Part shown: positions 31,290 through 39,939 of the stretch, piece after piece
Position numbering within the stretch: the first letter of the stretch is position 1
Layout of the letters: every line of letters starts with the position of its first letter
Assembly (NCBI RefSeq): GCF_000725625.1
Contig: NZ_JOHS01000002.1
Coordinates: 1-64,000 of the forward strand
Length of the DNA stretch: 64,000 nucleotides
Direction: 5' to 3'
Source of the DNA: Streptomyces sp. NRRL F-6676
Lineage (GTDB): Bacteria; Actinomycetota; Actinomycetes; Streptomycetales; Streptomycetaceae
Notes under the pieces: generated by a model
What the model saw: only the letters and a program-made list of their open reading frames with translations
Databases searched by the model: none
What the model was told of the DNA's origin: nothing
Program-made: the position numbers and the translations under genes

Positions 31290-32633
31290 GTGAGCAGCAG
31301 CGGCCTCATCTACGCAGTCATTGTCGGGGCCTGGGCCGCCTACTTGGTGCCGATGTGGCTCCGTAGGCAGGACGAGCTGAACGAGGCCCGTCCGACGGAA
31401 CGCTTCAGCACCGCCATCCGGCTGCTTTCCGGACGGGCGGGCATGGAGCGCCGGTACGCCAGGGACCTGCGCGCCCGCTCCGCCGACGAGTCGGAGCGCG
31501 ACGCCGACCCGGACGACGTCACCGCCTCGGTGGACGTCCGGGCCTTCGCCATGCCCCCGGCCGGACAGCGCGCGCACACCCGGATCGCCCCGGCACCGCA
31601 GCGGTCCGCGCCGGTGCCGCCGCAGCAGGGCGCGCGGCCGGAGCCGTCCGCCCGGCCGGCCCGGCCCGCCCCGACGCCGCAGCAGGAGGCTCCCGAACGG
31701 CACTCCACGGCTCCCGAGCGGCATTCCACGGCTCCCGAACGGCACTCGGCGGCTCCCGAGCGGCAGCCGGCGGCGAGGGCGGCGTCCCGGCCCGTCCCGG
31801 GGGCGCGTCGGGCGCAGTCGGCCGAGGCCCTCGCGCGCGCCCGGCGCTCCAAGGTGCTCGCGCGCCGGCGGCGTACGACCGTGATGCTGTTCCTCGCCTT
31901 CACCCTGGGCGCGATCGTCGCCGCGGTGGGCGGGCTGGCGTTCCTGTGGGTGCCCGCGGTCCCGGCCGTGCTGCTCAGCGGGTACATCGCCTATCTGCGG
32001 GCGCAGGAGCGCAAGCGCTTCGCCTACCAGATGGACCGGCAGCGCGCCGAGGTCGCCGCGCAGCGGCTGCGCGAGCGCCGGCCCCGGCAGCGCCCCGCCG
32101 CCCTCGACGCCGACACCGACGAACCGGAGGACGGACCCGAGCCGGCCACCGACCCCGGCCTGTCCGCGCTCGCCGCCGACCGCCGCGCGCTCGTCGAACA
32201 GACCGACCACGCCGAGTGGGTCGACCAGCAGCGCGAACGGCAGCGCCGCCCCGGCCACGGCGACAGCTGGGACCCGGTCCCGGTGCCCCTGCCGACGTAC
32301 GTCACCGCGCCGGTCGCCCCCCGTGCCACCCCGCACGTCGACCTGTCCGCGCCGGACACCTGGAGCGCGGCCCGCTCCAGCGCGGCCGACCCGGACACCG
32401 GCACGGGCGCGCACCGTGACGGCGGCGGCAGGCCGCGCGAGGCCCGCGACCGCGCCGCCCGCCCGGAGTCCGCCGCGGACACCGGCCCGGCGGAGGAGAA
32501 GCCGGACGGCGCCTCCGCCGACCGCAGCGACGCCCGCCGCGCCGCCTCGGCCCGCCGCTCGCGCGGCCGCGGCCGCACCCCGCTCTTCGACCAGTACGAG
32601 GACACCGACCGCCCCCGCGCAGCCAACGAGTGA
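31290..32633 (+). CDS. sepX: Divisome membrane protein SepX/GlpR
   Basis: A 447-residue membrane protein. TM1 lies at the extreme N-terminus (SSGLIYAVIVGAWAAYLVP), followed by WLRRQDELNEARPTERFSTA. Two more segments lie close together near residues 195-240 (VMLFLAFTLGAIVAAVGGLA and WVPAVPAVLLSGYIAYL). The remaining cytoplasmic parts are long, disordered and rich in Pro, Arg and Asp. I recognise this as the family called SepX in Streptomyces, needed for septum formation, and GlpR in corynebacteria, the membrane receptor of the MoeA-like Glp. The start is GTG 31290; GTG 31284 is an alternative. Confidence 0.82.
   Translation: MSSSGLIYAVIVGAWAAYLVPMWLRRQDELNEARPTERFSTAIRLLSGRAGMERRYARDLRARSADESERDADPDDVTASVDVRAFAMPPAGQRAHTRIAPAPQRSAPVPPQQGARPEPSARPARPAPTPQQEAPERHSTAPERHSTAPERHSAAPERQPAARAASRPVPGARRAQSAEALARARRSKVLARRRRTTVMLFLAFTLGAIVAAVGGLAFLWVPAVPAVLLSGYIAYLRAQERKRFAYQMDRQRAEVAAQRLRERRPRQRPAALDADTDEPEDGPEPATDPGLSALAADRRALVEQTDHAEWVDQQRERQRRPGHGDSWDPVPVPLPTYVTAPVAPRATPHVDLSAPDTWSAARSSAADPDTGTGAHRDGGGRPREARDRAARPESAADTGPAEEKPDGASADRSDARRAASARRSRGRGRTPLFDQYEDTDRPRAANE
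31689..31772. repeat. Four 21-bp coding repeats (APERHST heptads) in sepX
   Basis: APERHST, APERHST, APERHSA and APERQPA are encoded by consecutive 21-bp units in the disordered linker between TM1 and the TM2-TM3 pair. Confidence 0.9.
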
Positions 32634-32670
32634 CGCCCCCCGTCCCTCGGCTGACCTGCCGGGGAACGGA

Positions 32671-32701
32671 TTACCAAGCACCCTGACGGGGATGCTAGAG
32701 T
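32671..32701 (+). promoter_or_regulatory. Candidate promoter of tRNA-Ala
   Basis: TTACCA at 32671-32676 and TAGAGT at 32696-32701 with a 19-base spacer resemble -35 and -10 boxes of the vegetative type, 14 bases before the tRNA. Confidence 0.45.
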
Positions 32702-32715
32702 TTCACTCGTTGCAA

Positions 32716-32789
32716 GGGCCTGTGGCGCAGTCCGGTAGCGCACCTCGTTCGCATCGAGGGGGCCAGGGGTTCGAATCCCCTCAGGTCCA
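32716..32789 (+). tRNA. tRNA-Ala, anticodon CGC
   Basis: A 74-base cloverleaf. The acceptor stem GGGCCTG/CAGGTCC includes the G3-U70 wobble pair that identifies alanine tRNAs. The anticodon stem-loop is CCTCG-TTCGCAT-CGAGG with anticodon CGC reading GCG. The T arm CAGGGG-TTCGAAT-CCCCT is standard. CCA is not encoded. It is followed by a terminator. No integrase or repeated tRNA end was seen nearby. Confidence 0.95.
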
Positions 32790-32799
32790 CGCACACGAG

Positions 32800-32830
32800 A
32801 TCCCACCCGATCTGATTGATCGGGTGGGAT
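32800..32830 (+). terminator. Perfect hairpin terminator after tRNA-Ala
   Basis: ATCCCACCCGATC (32800-32812) pairs exactly with GATCGGGTGGGAT (32818-32830) around TGATT, followed by TTC. It also lies 20 bases beyond the stop of the opposing ABC permease gene. Confidence 0.9.
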
Positions 32831-32850
32831 TTCTGCGTTCCGGCGTGGAT

Positions 32851-35334
32851 TCACCGGGCCGGCGCGTTCCGGCGCAGGGTGAGCGCCGTGGGGAGCAGGG
32901 TGGCCGCGGTGGCCAGGACGGCGCAGGCCGCGGTGGTCGCGGTCAGGGCCCTCCAGGGGAATGTCAGGGGGGCCGGGGCCGACTGGAGCGTCAGGGCCAG
33001 GTGAAGGGTGGTCAGGTCGGCCGCCGTCGTCACCAGGGCCAGGACGGTGCCCGTGGCCACCAGGGTCAGGGTCTCCGCCGTGGCCAGGCGCAGGAGTTGG
33101 GCGCGGGTCGCGCCGGTCAGGCGCAGGGAGCGCAGGTCGCGGGTGCGGGCCGCGGTGGCCATGGCCAGGGTGCCGGTGAGGGAGATGCCCGTGTAGAGGA
33201 GGGCGATGCCCAGGACCAGGGCGTAGCCGAGACGGGTGGTGCGGGTGGTGTGCGGGGCGTGCGCCGACACCCACTGCGCCCTGGTGGAGACCCGTGCGCC
33301 GGTCGCCTCCGCCGCCGCGCGCAGCGAGCGCGCCACCGCCGCCGCGTCCGCGCCCTCCGCCACCCCCACGTCGACCCGGTCCACCGGGGCGCCGGGCGCG
33401 TTGGCCGGGGTGACGTACGCGCCGTTGTCGCCGGTGCCGGTGGCCAGGACCGCCGCGATCCGCAGGGTCCTGCGTGTGCCGTCGCCGCGCCACACCGTCA
33501 CCCGCTGACCCACCGTGTGCCGCGCCCACTCCTCGTTGACGACGATCGAGTCGTCGTCCAGCGCCGACAGCCGGCCCGCCGTCACCGGCAGCCGTACGGT
33601 CGCCGCGAGCGCGGCGGGGTCCACGGCGCGCGCCTCGGAGCCGATCAGGGCCACGCCGTCCTCCAGGACGTACACCTGCGTCCCGGCGGTGGCCGAGACC
33701 ACCGCGCCCGGCACCGAGCGCAGCCGGCGCAGCGCGGCCTCGTCGAAGCCGTCCGTAGAGGAGGCGGGGGCGAGGACGAAGTCGGCTGTGTGCGCGCGCA
33801 GTTCGGTCGCCTTCGCGGCGTTCAGCATCCCCGTCGCGCCGAGCAGCGAGCCCGCCAGTGCGACCGTCACCAGTACCGGCGCGACGACGGACGCGGCCCG
33901 GCGCGCCCCGGCCGCCACGCCCTCGCGCACCAGCATGCCCGTGGCCGACGGCAGTCGGGCCGGCAGTGCGGTCAGCAGCCGCACCAGCGGGCCCACCAGA
34001 GCCGGGGACACCACCGCCACCGCGCTGATCAGCAGCATCGGACGGCTGACGTACGTCTTGCGGTGCAGCAGCTCGCCCGGGTCCCCCCGCAGCGCCAGGA
34101 CCAGGGTCACGGCGGCCGTCAGCAGCAGGGCGGCGCCGGTCAGCCGGCGGCTCCACGGCAGGGTGCCGCGGTCCACCGCCGCCTCCCGCAGCGCCTGCGC
34201 CGGGCGCACCCGCCCGGCGCGCACGGCGGCCGTCGCCGCGCCGGCGCACGCCACCGTCAGGCCCGTCCAGAACGCCACCTGGTACGGCCACGCGTGGCCG
34301 CCCACCGTGAACCACTCCGGCGCGAGGTCCGCGTCGACCACCCACCCGGCCAGGTGCGGCGCGCCCCACGCGCCGAGCGCGCAGCCCGCGGCCGACGCCA
34401 GTACGCCGACGAGCAGCGCCTCGGTCAGGACGAGCCGGCGGACCTGGCCCGGCGTCGCGCCCACCGTGCGCAGCAGGCCCAGTTCGCGGCGCCGTCCGGC
34501 GACCGCGAAGGCGAACATCGACGCCACCACGAACACCGAGACGAAGCCGCTGACCCCGCCCGCCGTGCCGAACAGCGCGTTCAGCGCCGCGAGGGTCTCG
34601 GTGTCGCGGTCCGGGTCGGCGTCCGCCAGCCGGCGCGCGTCGCCGGTGAGCACGCGGACGCCGTCGGTGTCCCGTACGGCCCGGCGTACGGCGCCGGCGG
34701 GTGCGTCGACGACGAGTTGGAGGGCGGCGGGGGAGAGGCGGGCCGCGCGGCGGCCGGTGTAGAAGAGGGCGGTCTCGAAGGTCCTGGCGGGGGCGCCCCG
34801 CGCTGCGCCGGTGCTCCCCGGCCTGCCGACCGCCAGCGTGCCCACCACCCGGACCGTGCCGTCGGGCGTGCGCAGTCGTGCGCCCACCCGCGTCCAGTCG
34901 CCGGTCGCGGCCACCTCGTCGTCCGCCGTCGGGGCGCGCCCCGCCGCCAGGGTGTACGGGGCGTATGCCGCCGTCGGCCACGGGTGGCCCACCACCCCGC
35001 TCGGGCCGCCCATCACCCGTACGGGGAACGTGCGGTCCTCGACGACCGTGCCGAGCCGGCGCAGCGCGGCGACGGTCCGGGCGGGGACGGGGCGGGGGCG
35101 CGCGAGGGGCTTGCTGCGCACGCCGTGCGCGGTCGGTACGCGCAGGGTGTGCGCCCCCTGCACCACGACCGGCGCGGTGGCGAACCGTTCCGGCCGCCGC
35201 TCGGGGGCGTCCAGCGAGGCGGCGAGGGCCGCGCCCATGACGGCGATCAGCGCCACCCCGAGCGCCAGCGCGACGAAACTGCCGACGAAGGAGGACCAGC
35301 GGGTCCGCAGGGTCCCCACGGCGATGCTCAGCAC
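32851..35334 (-). CDS. ABC transporter permease, double FtsX domain
   Basis: An 827-residue membrane protein of the MacB/FtsX exporter type. It starts with a segment TRWSSFVGSFVALALGVALIA and a large extracytoplasmic domain. A first FtsX unit follows (FVVASMFAFAVAGRRRELGLLRTVGATPGQVRRL), then a second extracytoplasmic domain and a second FtsX unit (GTLAMATAARTRDLRSLRLTGATRAQLLRL). The start is GTG 35334, which overlaps the ATPase stop (GTGCTGA), so the two are co-translated. Such exporters usually handle peptides, antibiotics or envelope stress. Confidence 0.9.
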   Translation of the reverse strand: MLSIAVGTLRTRWSSFVGSFVALALGVALIAVMGAALAASLDAPERRPERFATAPVVVQGAHTLRVPTAHGVRSKPLARPRPVPARTVAALRRLGTVVEDRTFPVRVMGGPSGVVGHPWPTAAYAPYTLAAGRAPTADDEVAATGDWTRVGARLRTPDGTVRVVGTLAVGRPGSTGAARGAPARTFETALFYTGRRAARLSPAALQLVVDAPAGAVRRAVRDTDGVRVLTGDARRLADADPDRDTETLAALNALFGTAGGVSGFVSVFVVASMFAFAVAGRRRELGLLRTVGATPGQVRRLVLTEALLVGVLASAAGCALGAWGAPHLAGWVVDADLAPEWFTVGGHAWPYQVAFWTGLTVACAGAATAAVRAGRVRPAQALREAAVDRGTLPWSRRLTGAALLLTAAVTLVLALRGDPGELLHRKTYVSRPMLLISAVAVVSPALVGPLVRLLTALPARLPSATGMLVREGVAAGARRAASVVAPVLVTVALAGSLLGATGMLNAAKATELRAHTADFVLAPASSTDGFDEAALRRLRSVPGAVVSATAGTQVYVLEDGVALIGSEARAVDPAALAATVRLPVTAGRLSALDDDSIVVNEEWARHTVGQRVTVWRGDGTRRTLRIAAVLATGTGDNGAYVTPANAPGAPVDRVDVGVAEGADAAAVARSLRAAAEATGARVSTRAQWVSAHAPHTTRTTRLGYALVLGIALLYTGISLTGTLAMATAARTRDLRSLRLTGATRAQLLRLATAETLTLVATGTVLALVTTAADLTTLHLALTLQSAPAPLTFPWRALTATTAACAVLATAATLLPTALTLRRNAPAR

Positions 35335-36155
35335 GGCGCGGCCTCCCGTCGGGTACGCCCCTCGGACTCCCGCCCCGGCGTCTCCAGGTCCGCCAGCGTC
35401 GCCGCGATGCGCCGCGCCGACGCGCCCGTCAGCTCCCCGGCCACCCGGCCGTCGACCAGGAAGACCACCCGGTCGGCGTGGGCCGCCGCCACCGGGTCGT
35501 GCGTCACCATGACCACCGTGCCGCCACCGCCACCGCCACCGCCACCGCCACCGCCACCGCCACCGCCGCCCCCGCCGTCCCCCTCGTCCGCCACCGCCCG
35601 CAGCAGCCGCAGCACCTCGCGGCGCGCCGACGCGTCCAGCGCCCCCGTCGGCTCGTCGGCGAACAGCACCTGCGGGCGGGTGATCAGCGCCCGCGCCAGG
35701 GCGACCCGCTGCTGCTGACCGCCCGACAGCTCCGAGGGCCGGTGCCCGGCGCGGTCGCCGAGCCCCACCCGGTGCAGCACCGCCCGTACGTCGGCCCGGG
35801 CCGGGCGCCGGCCGGCCAGCCGCAGCGGGAGCGCCACGTTCTGTGCGGCGGTCAGCGAGGGCAGCAGGTTGAACGCCTGGAACACGAACCCGATCCGGTC
35901 CCGCCGCAGCAGCGTCAGCCGCCGTTCGCTCAGCGTCGTCAGCTCCGTGCCGCCGACCCCGACCGAGCCCGACGTCGGCCGGTCGAGCCCCGCCGCGCAG
36001 CTCAGCAACGTCGACTTGCCCGACCCGGACGGCCCCATGACGGCCGTGAAACCGCCGTGCGGGAAGGTGAGCGAGACGCCGTCCAGCGCCCGCACCCGCC
36101 CCTCGCCCGTCCCGAACTCCCGGGTCACCCCGGTCAGTCGCACCGCCACGTCCAT
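35328..36155 (-). CDS. ABC transporter ATPase with a 19-glycine tract
   Basis: A 275-residue ATPase partnering the FtsX-type permease. Walker A GPSGSGKST (residues 41-49), Q-loop FQAFNLLPS, signature LSGGQQQR (143-150), Walker B VLFADEPTGALD and the His switch in VVMVTHD are all intact. Between the D-loop helix and the last core strand stand 19 consecutive glycines (194-212), absent from normal LolD/MacB-type ATPases. The start is ATG 36155 after a G-rich site. It is divergent from a two-component system 193 bp away, a common arrangement for envelope or antibiotic response modules. Confidence 0.92.
   Translation of the reverse strand: MDVAVRLTGVTREFGTGEGRVRALDGVSLTFPHGGFTAVMGPSGSGKSTLLSCAAGLDRPTSGSVGVGGTELTTLSERRLTLLRRDRIGFVFQAFNLLPSLTAAQNVALPLRLAGRRPARADVRAVLHRVGLGDRAGHRPSELSGGQQQRVALARALITRPQVLFADEPTGALDASARREVLRLLRAVADEGDGGGGGGGGGGGGGGGGGGGTVVMVTHDPVAAAHADRVVFLVDGRVAGELTGASARRIAATLADLETPGRESEGRTRREAAPC
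35520..35576. repeat. GGTGGC hexanucleotide microsatellite encoding 19 glycines
   Basis: CCGCCA units repeat about seven times and run into CCGCCGCCCCCGCC. On the minus strand this reads GGTGGC and gives an uninterrupted Gly19. Unit lengths of 3 and 6 keep the frame, so slippage would change loop length, not switch the gene off. Confidence 0.95.
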
Positions 36156-36348
36156 GTGTCCCCGTCCCTCGCCCTTGGCCCTGCCCCGGCCGCTCGTGCG
36201 CCGGTTCTCCGTACGGCTCCACGAAACCGTCCGGTGCACCGCGGGCGCAGTGCGGCAGGGGCGAGACCCGGGGTGGGGCCAGGCATACCCCCGCCCCGGT
36301 GGCCAGGGCGATGGCACGGCGGTACGACGGCCTTCTACGGTGACGGGC

Positions 36349-37710
36349 ATGCGACCCGGTGAGGAATCAGCGAGCGTCCCGCACCTGTGGCGGGCCCTGC
36401 GCCGCCCCCGCTATCTGGCCTCCGCGTGGCCCTGGCGGGCGGTGCTGTTCCTGCTGGCCGGGGCGGTCGCCGGGGCCGTGACGCTGGTGGTGCTGGCGGC
36501 GACGGCCCTGGCCGGGGGCGTGCTCGCGGTCGTCCTCGTCGGGCTGCCGCTGCTCGTGCTCACCGCGCTCGCCGGGATCCCGGTCGCGGCCGTCGAACGG
36601 CACCGGCTCGTCCTGCTCGGGCTGGCCCCGCCGCCCCGCGCGCACCGGACGCCCACGGAACCGGGGCCGTGGCACTGGCTGGCGCTGCGGCTGCGCGAGG
36701 GCGTCACCTGGCGGGAGTTCGGGTACGCGGTGCTGTTCGCGACGGTGCTCTGGCCGCTCGACGCCCTCCTGGTCGTCGTCGGCCTGGGCGTGCCGCTCTC
36801 CCTGGCCGCCGCGCCCGCGCTGGTCGGGCGGTACGGCGAGGCCAAGGTGGTCAAGGTGTGGACGGTGGAGAGCTGGCCCGCGGCCTGGGCGGTCGCGCTG
36901 CTGGGGCTGGTCCTGCTGGCCCCGGCAGGGTACGCGCTGGGGGCGCTCGCGGGAGCGCGCGGTGAGCTGACGCGCGCCCTGCTCACCCCGAAGCGCCATG
37001 CGGAGGACAGCGCGCGGGTCACCGAACTCGTGCGCTCCCGCGTGCGGTTGGTCGACGCGTTCGAGGCCGAGCGCCGGCGCATCGAACGCGATCTGCACGA
37101 CGGGGCCCAACAGCGCCTGGTCGCCCTCACGATGACACTGGGTCTGGCCCGCCTCGACGCACCTCCCGGCCCGCTCGCCGACCGGCTCGCCACCGCGCAC
37201 GACGAGGCGGGCCGGGCGCTCGCCGAACTGCGCGAGCTGATCCACGGCATCCACCCGCGCGTGCTGGCCGACTACGGGCTCACGGCCGCCGTCGCCGACG
37301 CCGCCGACCGCTCCCCGGTCCCCGTCGACGTCGCCCTCGACCTGCCCGCCCGGCTTCCCCCGCCCGTCGAGGCCGCCGCGTACTTCGTCGTCTGCGAGGC
37401 GCTCGCCAACGTGGCGCGGCACAGCGGGGCCGGGCGGGCGCGGGTCGAGGGCGGACACCGCGGCGGACGGCTCGTCCTCACCGTCTCCGACGACGGTGAC
37501 GGCGGCGCCGATCCGGCCGGCGGGAGCGGGCTGACCGGGCTCGCCGACCGGGTGTCGGTGCTCGATGGCAGACTCTCCCTGTCCAGCCCGCGGGGCGGAC
37601 CGACCCTGCTGCGTGTGGAGATCCCTTGCGAGCCGAGCCAGCCCCCGACGGCGCTTCCTCCGACGGCAGGCGTCCCGACGGGGACGCCGGACCCCGGCGC
37701 CTGCGCGTAG
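36349..37710 (+). CDS. Two-component sensor histidine kinase (HisKA_3, NarL type)
   Basis: A 453-residue membrane kinase. The N-terminal part to about residue 210 contains four or more hydrophobic segments of the actinobacterial sensor-domain type ([39 protein letters not shown]). The dimerisation box is [20 protein letters not shown] with the phospho-His in LHDG. The ATPase domain has [13 protein letters not shown] (N box) and [17 protein letters not shown] (G box). ATG 36349 or GTG 36340 could be the start. The response regulator overlaps its 3' end by 85 bases. Confidence 0.92.
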   Translation: MRPGEESASVPHLWRALRRPRYLASAWPWRAVLFLLAGAVAGAVTLVVLAATALAGGVLAVVLVGLPLLVLTALAGIPVAAVERHRLVLLGLAPPPRAHRTPTEPGPWHWLALRLREGVTWREFGYAVLFATVLWPLDALLVVVGLGVPLSLAAAPALVGRYGEAKVVKVWTVESWPAAWAVALLGLVLLAPAGYALGALAGARGELTRALLTPKRHAEDSARVTELVRSRVRLVDAFEAERRRIERDLHDGAQQRLVALTMTLGLARLDAPPGPLADRLATAHDEAGRALAELRELIHGIHPRVLADYGLTAAVADAADRSPVPVDVALDLPARLPPPVEAAAYFVVCEALANVARHSGAGRARVEGGHRGGRLVLTVSDDGDGGADPAGGSGLTGLADRVSVLDGRLSLSSPRGGPTLLRVEIPCEPSQPPTALPPTAGVPTGTPDPGACA

Positions 37711-38342
37711 TCCTCGCCGAGGACGGCGTGCTGCTGCGGGACGGACTCGTCGGGCTGCTCGCCCGGTTCGGGCACGAGGTCGTGGCGGCCGTCGGGGACG
37801 CGCCCGCGCTGCTCGCCGCCGTCGCCGCGCACACCCCCGACGTCGTCGTCACCGACGTCCGCATGCCGCCGGAGCTGAAGGACGAGGGCCTGCGCGCGGC
37901 CGTGCGGCTGCGCGCGGAGCGGCCCGGGCTGCCGGTCCTCGTCCTCAGCCAGTACGTGCAGCGCGCCTACGCCGCCGAACTGCTCGACTCCGGGGACGGC
38001 ACCGGCGTCGGCTATCTGCTCAAGGACCGCGTCGGGCAGGTCGAGCAGTTCGTGGCCGCGCTCGGCGAGGTCGCGGCCGGCGGCACGGTCGTCGACCCCG
38101 AGGTCGTACGGCAGCTGCTGCGCCGGCGGCGGGACCCGCTGGAGCGGCTCACCCCGCGCGAGCGGGAGGTACTGGCGCTGGTCGCCGAGGGCCGCTCCAA
38201 CGGGGCGATAGCCCGGGAGCTGGTGGTGTCCGAGGCGGCCGTCGGCAAGCACATCGGCAACATCCTCACCAAGCTGGACCTGCCCCCGGCCGAGGACACC
38301 CACCGCCGGGTCCTCGCGGTGCTGGCGTTCCTGCGGGCCTGA
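37626..38342 (+). CDS. LuxR/NarL-family response regulator
   Basis: A 238-residue regulator. The receiver domain has [13 protein letters not shown], phospho-acceptor Asp in VVVTDVRMP and the Lys in YLLKDRVG. The output domain is [22 protein letters not shown] ... [15 protein letters not shown], a LuxR helix-turn-helix. The start is TTG 37626 with GGAG five bases before it, inside the kinase gene, so translation is coupled. It probably controls the divergent ABC exporter. It converges on the GNAT gene with 9 bases between stops. Confidence 0.93.
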   Translation: MRAEPAPDGASSDGRRPDGDAGPRRLRVVLAEDGVLLRDGLVGLLARFGHEVVAAVGDAPALLAAVAAHTPDVVVTDVRMPPELKDEGLRAAVRLRAERPGLPVLVLSQYVQRAYAAELLDSGDGTGVGYLLKDRVGQVEQFVAALGEVAAGGTVVDPEVVRQLLRRRRDPLERLTPREREVLALVAEGRSNGAIARELVVSEAAVGKHIGNILTKLDLPPAEDTHRRVLAVLAFLRA

Positions 38343-38351
38343 CGAGGGACC

Positions 38352-38828
38352 CTAGAGCGGCTTGGCGTAGCAGCGGCTGTCCGGGTAGTCGCGGTACAGG
38401 CCGAACTTGGCGCAGGGCTCGTAGCCGCTGGAGGTGTACAGGCCGATGGCCTCCGGCTGCTTGGTGCCGGTCTCCAGGACCATCCGGGTGCGCCCCGCCG
38501 CGCGGGCGTCGTCCTCCAGCTGCGACAGGACGCGGCGGGCCAGCCCCCGGCCGCGCGCCTCCTCGACCACGAACATCCGCTTCAGCTCGGCGTCCCCGTC
38601 CGCGTAGCCCTCGTCGTTGGCGTTCTGGGTGCGCCAGCCGCCGGTCGCGACGGGCCTGTCGTGCTCGTCGTACGCGATCAGATAGAGACCGGTGGGCGGC
38701 GCGAACATGGCCGGGTCCAGCGGGGTCATGTCACCGCCGTCGCCGTAGCGGAGGTCGTACTCGGCCTGCACCAGGTCGTTGAGCTTGACGGCGTCGGGGT
38801 GGTCGAAGGAGACAGGGCGTATGAACAT
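38352..38828 (-). CDS. GNAT-family N-acetyltransferase
   Basis: A 158-residue acetyltransferase. ELKRMFVVEEARGRGLARRVLSQLE carries the acetyl-CoA pyrophosphate loop (R-G-R-G-L-A). LETGTKQPEAIGLYTSSGYEPC is the C-terminal strand-helix, as in small-molecule or amino-acid acetyltransferases. The ATG at 38828 is the first good start of the conserved region. Substrate unknown. Confidence 0.9.
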   Translation of the reverse strand: MFIRPVSFDHPDAVKLNDLVQAEYDLRYGDGGDMTPLDPAMFAPPTGLYLIAYDEHDRPVATGGWRTQNANDEGYADGDAELKRMFVVEEARGRGLARRVLSQLEDDARAAGRTRMVLETGTKQPEAIGLYTSSGYEPCAKFGLYRDYPDSRCYAKPL

Positions 38829-38972
38829 GCGGGATATCGTACTTCTATGCGAATGAGGTGATGTGTCCGAGGCGGTGTGCGCCTCCGTAGGGTACGTGGG
38901 GCGTGTGGTGATTTCCCGTGGCTTTCGGCGATGACGGGGCCCGGGCGGTGTGGCACGGGCCACCATGGGGCG

Positions 38973-39920
38973 GTGGAGGTTGCGGAGCTCGTCCTGAAGT
39001 ACGTACGGGTGCTGGTGTGGCCGGTGGTCACGCTGATCCTGGTGTGGAGCCTGCGGGCACAGTTGCGGGCGGCGCTCGCGCGGATGACCCGGGTGGAGAC
39101 GCCGGCCGGCGCGATCGAGTTCGCGACGGAGGCGCGGGAGGTGCTGAACGAGGCGCAGGGGGCGGCGGACGCGGGGGCCGTGACACCGCCGGCGCCGCCG
39201 TGGCCCGCGCCCCCGGCGCCGGCTCCCGATCCCGTTCCTCTGCCGCGGACGCCGCGGTACGGGCCCGCGCCGACGTACGGGGGAGGCCCGCAGGCACCGG
39301 CACCGGCGGGGTCCGCGCCGGATGGACCGCAGCCGGAGCCCGTTCCCGCGTGGGACGTCGAGCCCGAGGACGACGAAGAGCCGTCGGCTTACCTGCGGCG
39401 GCCGGATGCGGGAGCGTTTCCCGGGCCGCAGCCGGGCGGGGGCCCGGCGCCGGGCCCGGAGTACGCGCAGCCGGGCGCGGGGCCGGTGCCGAGCCCCGGG
39501 TACGGGGCCCCGGGCCCGTCGAACGGTGGGTACGGGTTTCCCCGGGCTCCTCAGCCGCACTTCCCGCCGCAGCAGCCCTCGCCCCCCTGGCAGGAGCAGT
39601 TCCGGGAGGCCCGGGGGATGACCGAGGCCTCGCCCGTGGGAGCCGTCGTCACCGCGTGGAACGCGCTGAACCGGCTCTGTCTGGACGTGCTCGCCGCGCT
39701 CCCCGTCGTACCGCCCCCCGGTGAGCGCCCGGCGGAGGTCGGCAGGGCGCTCGCCGTGGCCGGGCTCTCGCCCCGTGCCCTCGCCGTCCTCGACCGGCTC
39801 CGGCTGCTGCGCGACCGGGCCGTGCACGGGGCGGGTGACGTCACCGCCGTCGCCGCGCGCGACTTCGTCGACAGCTGCCGGACGGTCGCCCGGGAGGTGG
39901 CCGCGCTGCGGCGTCCGTGA
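38973..39920 (+). CDS. Membrane-anchored protein with Pro-rich linker and HEPN-like C-terminal domain
   Basis: A 315-residue protein. One N-terminal membrane helix (VLVWPVVTLILVWSL, residues 14-28) is followed by RVETPAGAIEFATEAREV, a 145-residue disordered Pro/Gly/Ala linker (about 68-212) and a helical C-terminal domain (220-315). The latter ends with LRLLRDRAVHGAGDVTAVAARDFVDSCRTV: R280-x4-H285 in a helical setting recalls the HEPN/DUF4145 type with its Rx4-6H motif. Homology is a guess from pattern. The start is GTG 38973; ATG 38931 upstream is possible. The exonuclease III gene begins 20 bases later and may be co-transcribed. Confidence 0.8.
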   Translation: MEVAELVLKYVRVLVWPVVTLILVWSLRAQLRAALARMTRVETPAGAIEFATEAREVLNEAQGAADAGAVTPPAPPWPAPPAPAPDPVPLPRTPRYGPAPTYGGGPQAPAPAGSAPDGPQPEPVPAWDVEPEDDEEPSAYLRRPDAGAFPGPQPGGGPAPGPEYAQPGAGPVPSPGYGAPGPSNGGYGFPRAPQPHFPPQQPSPPWQEQFREARGMTEASPVGAVVTAWNALNRLCLDVLAALPVVPPPGERPAEVGRALAVAGLSPRALAVLDRLRLLRDRAVHGAGDVTAVAARDFVDSCRTVAREVAALRRP

Positions 39921-39939
39921 GCCCGGGTATCGTGCCGGG

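Noticed and set aside
32716..32789. tRNA-Ala as an integration site of a mobile element
   Set aside because: No integrase, excisionase or repeated tRNA 3' end is found in the surrounding 10 kb on either side.
32024..34981. A 985-codon open frame opening as a product of the minus strand across the ABC permease, tRNA and sepX region
   Set aside because: It crosses the tRNA gene and two terminator stems and reads as Arg/Gly/Ala-rich shadow sequence.
35520..35576. Phase-variable on/off switching by the glycine microsatellite
   Set aside because: The repeat units are 3 and 6 bases, so length changes keep the reading frame. Only loop length would vary.
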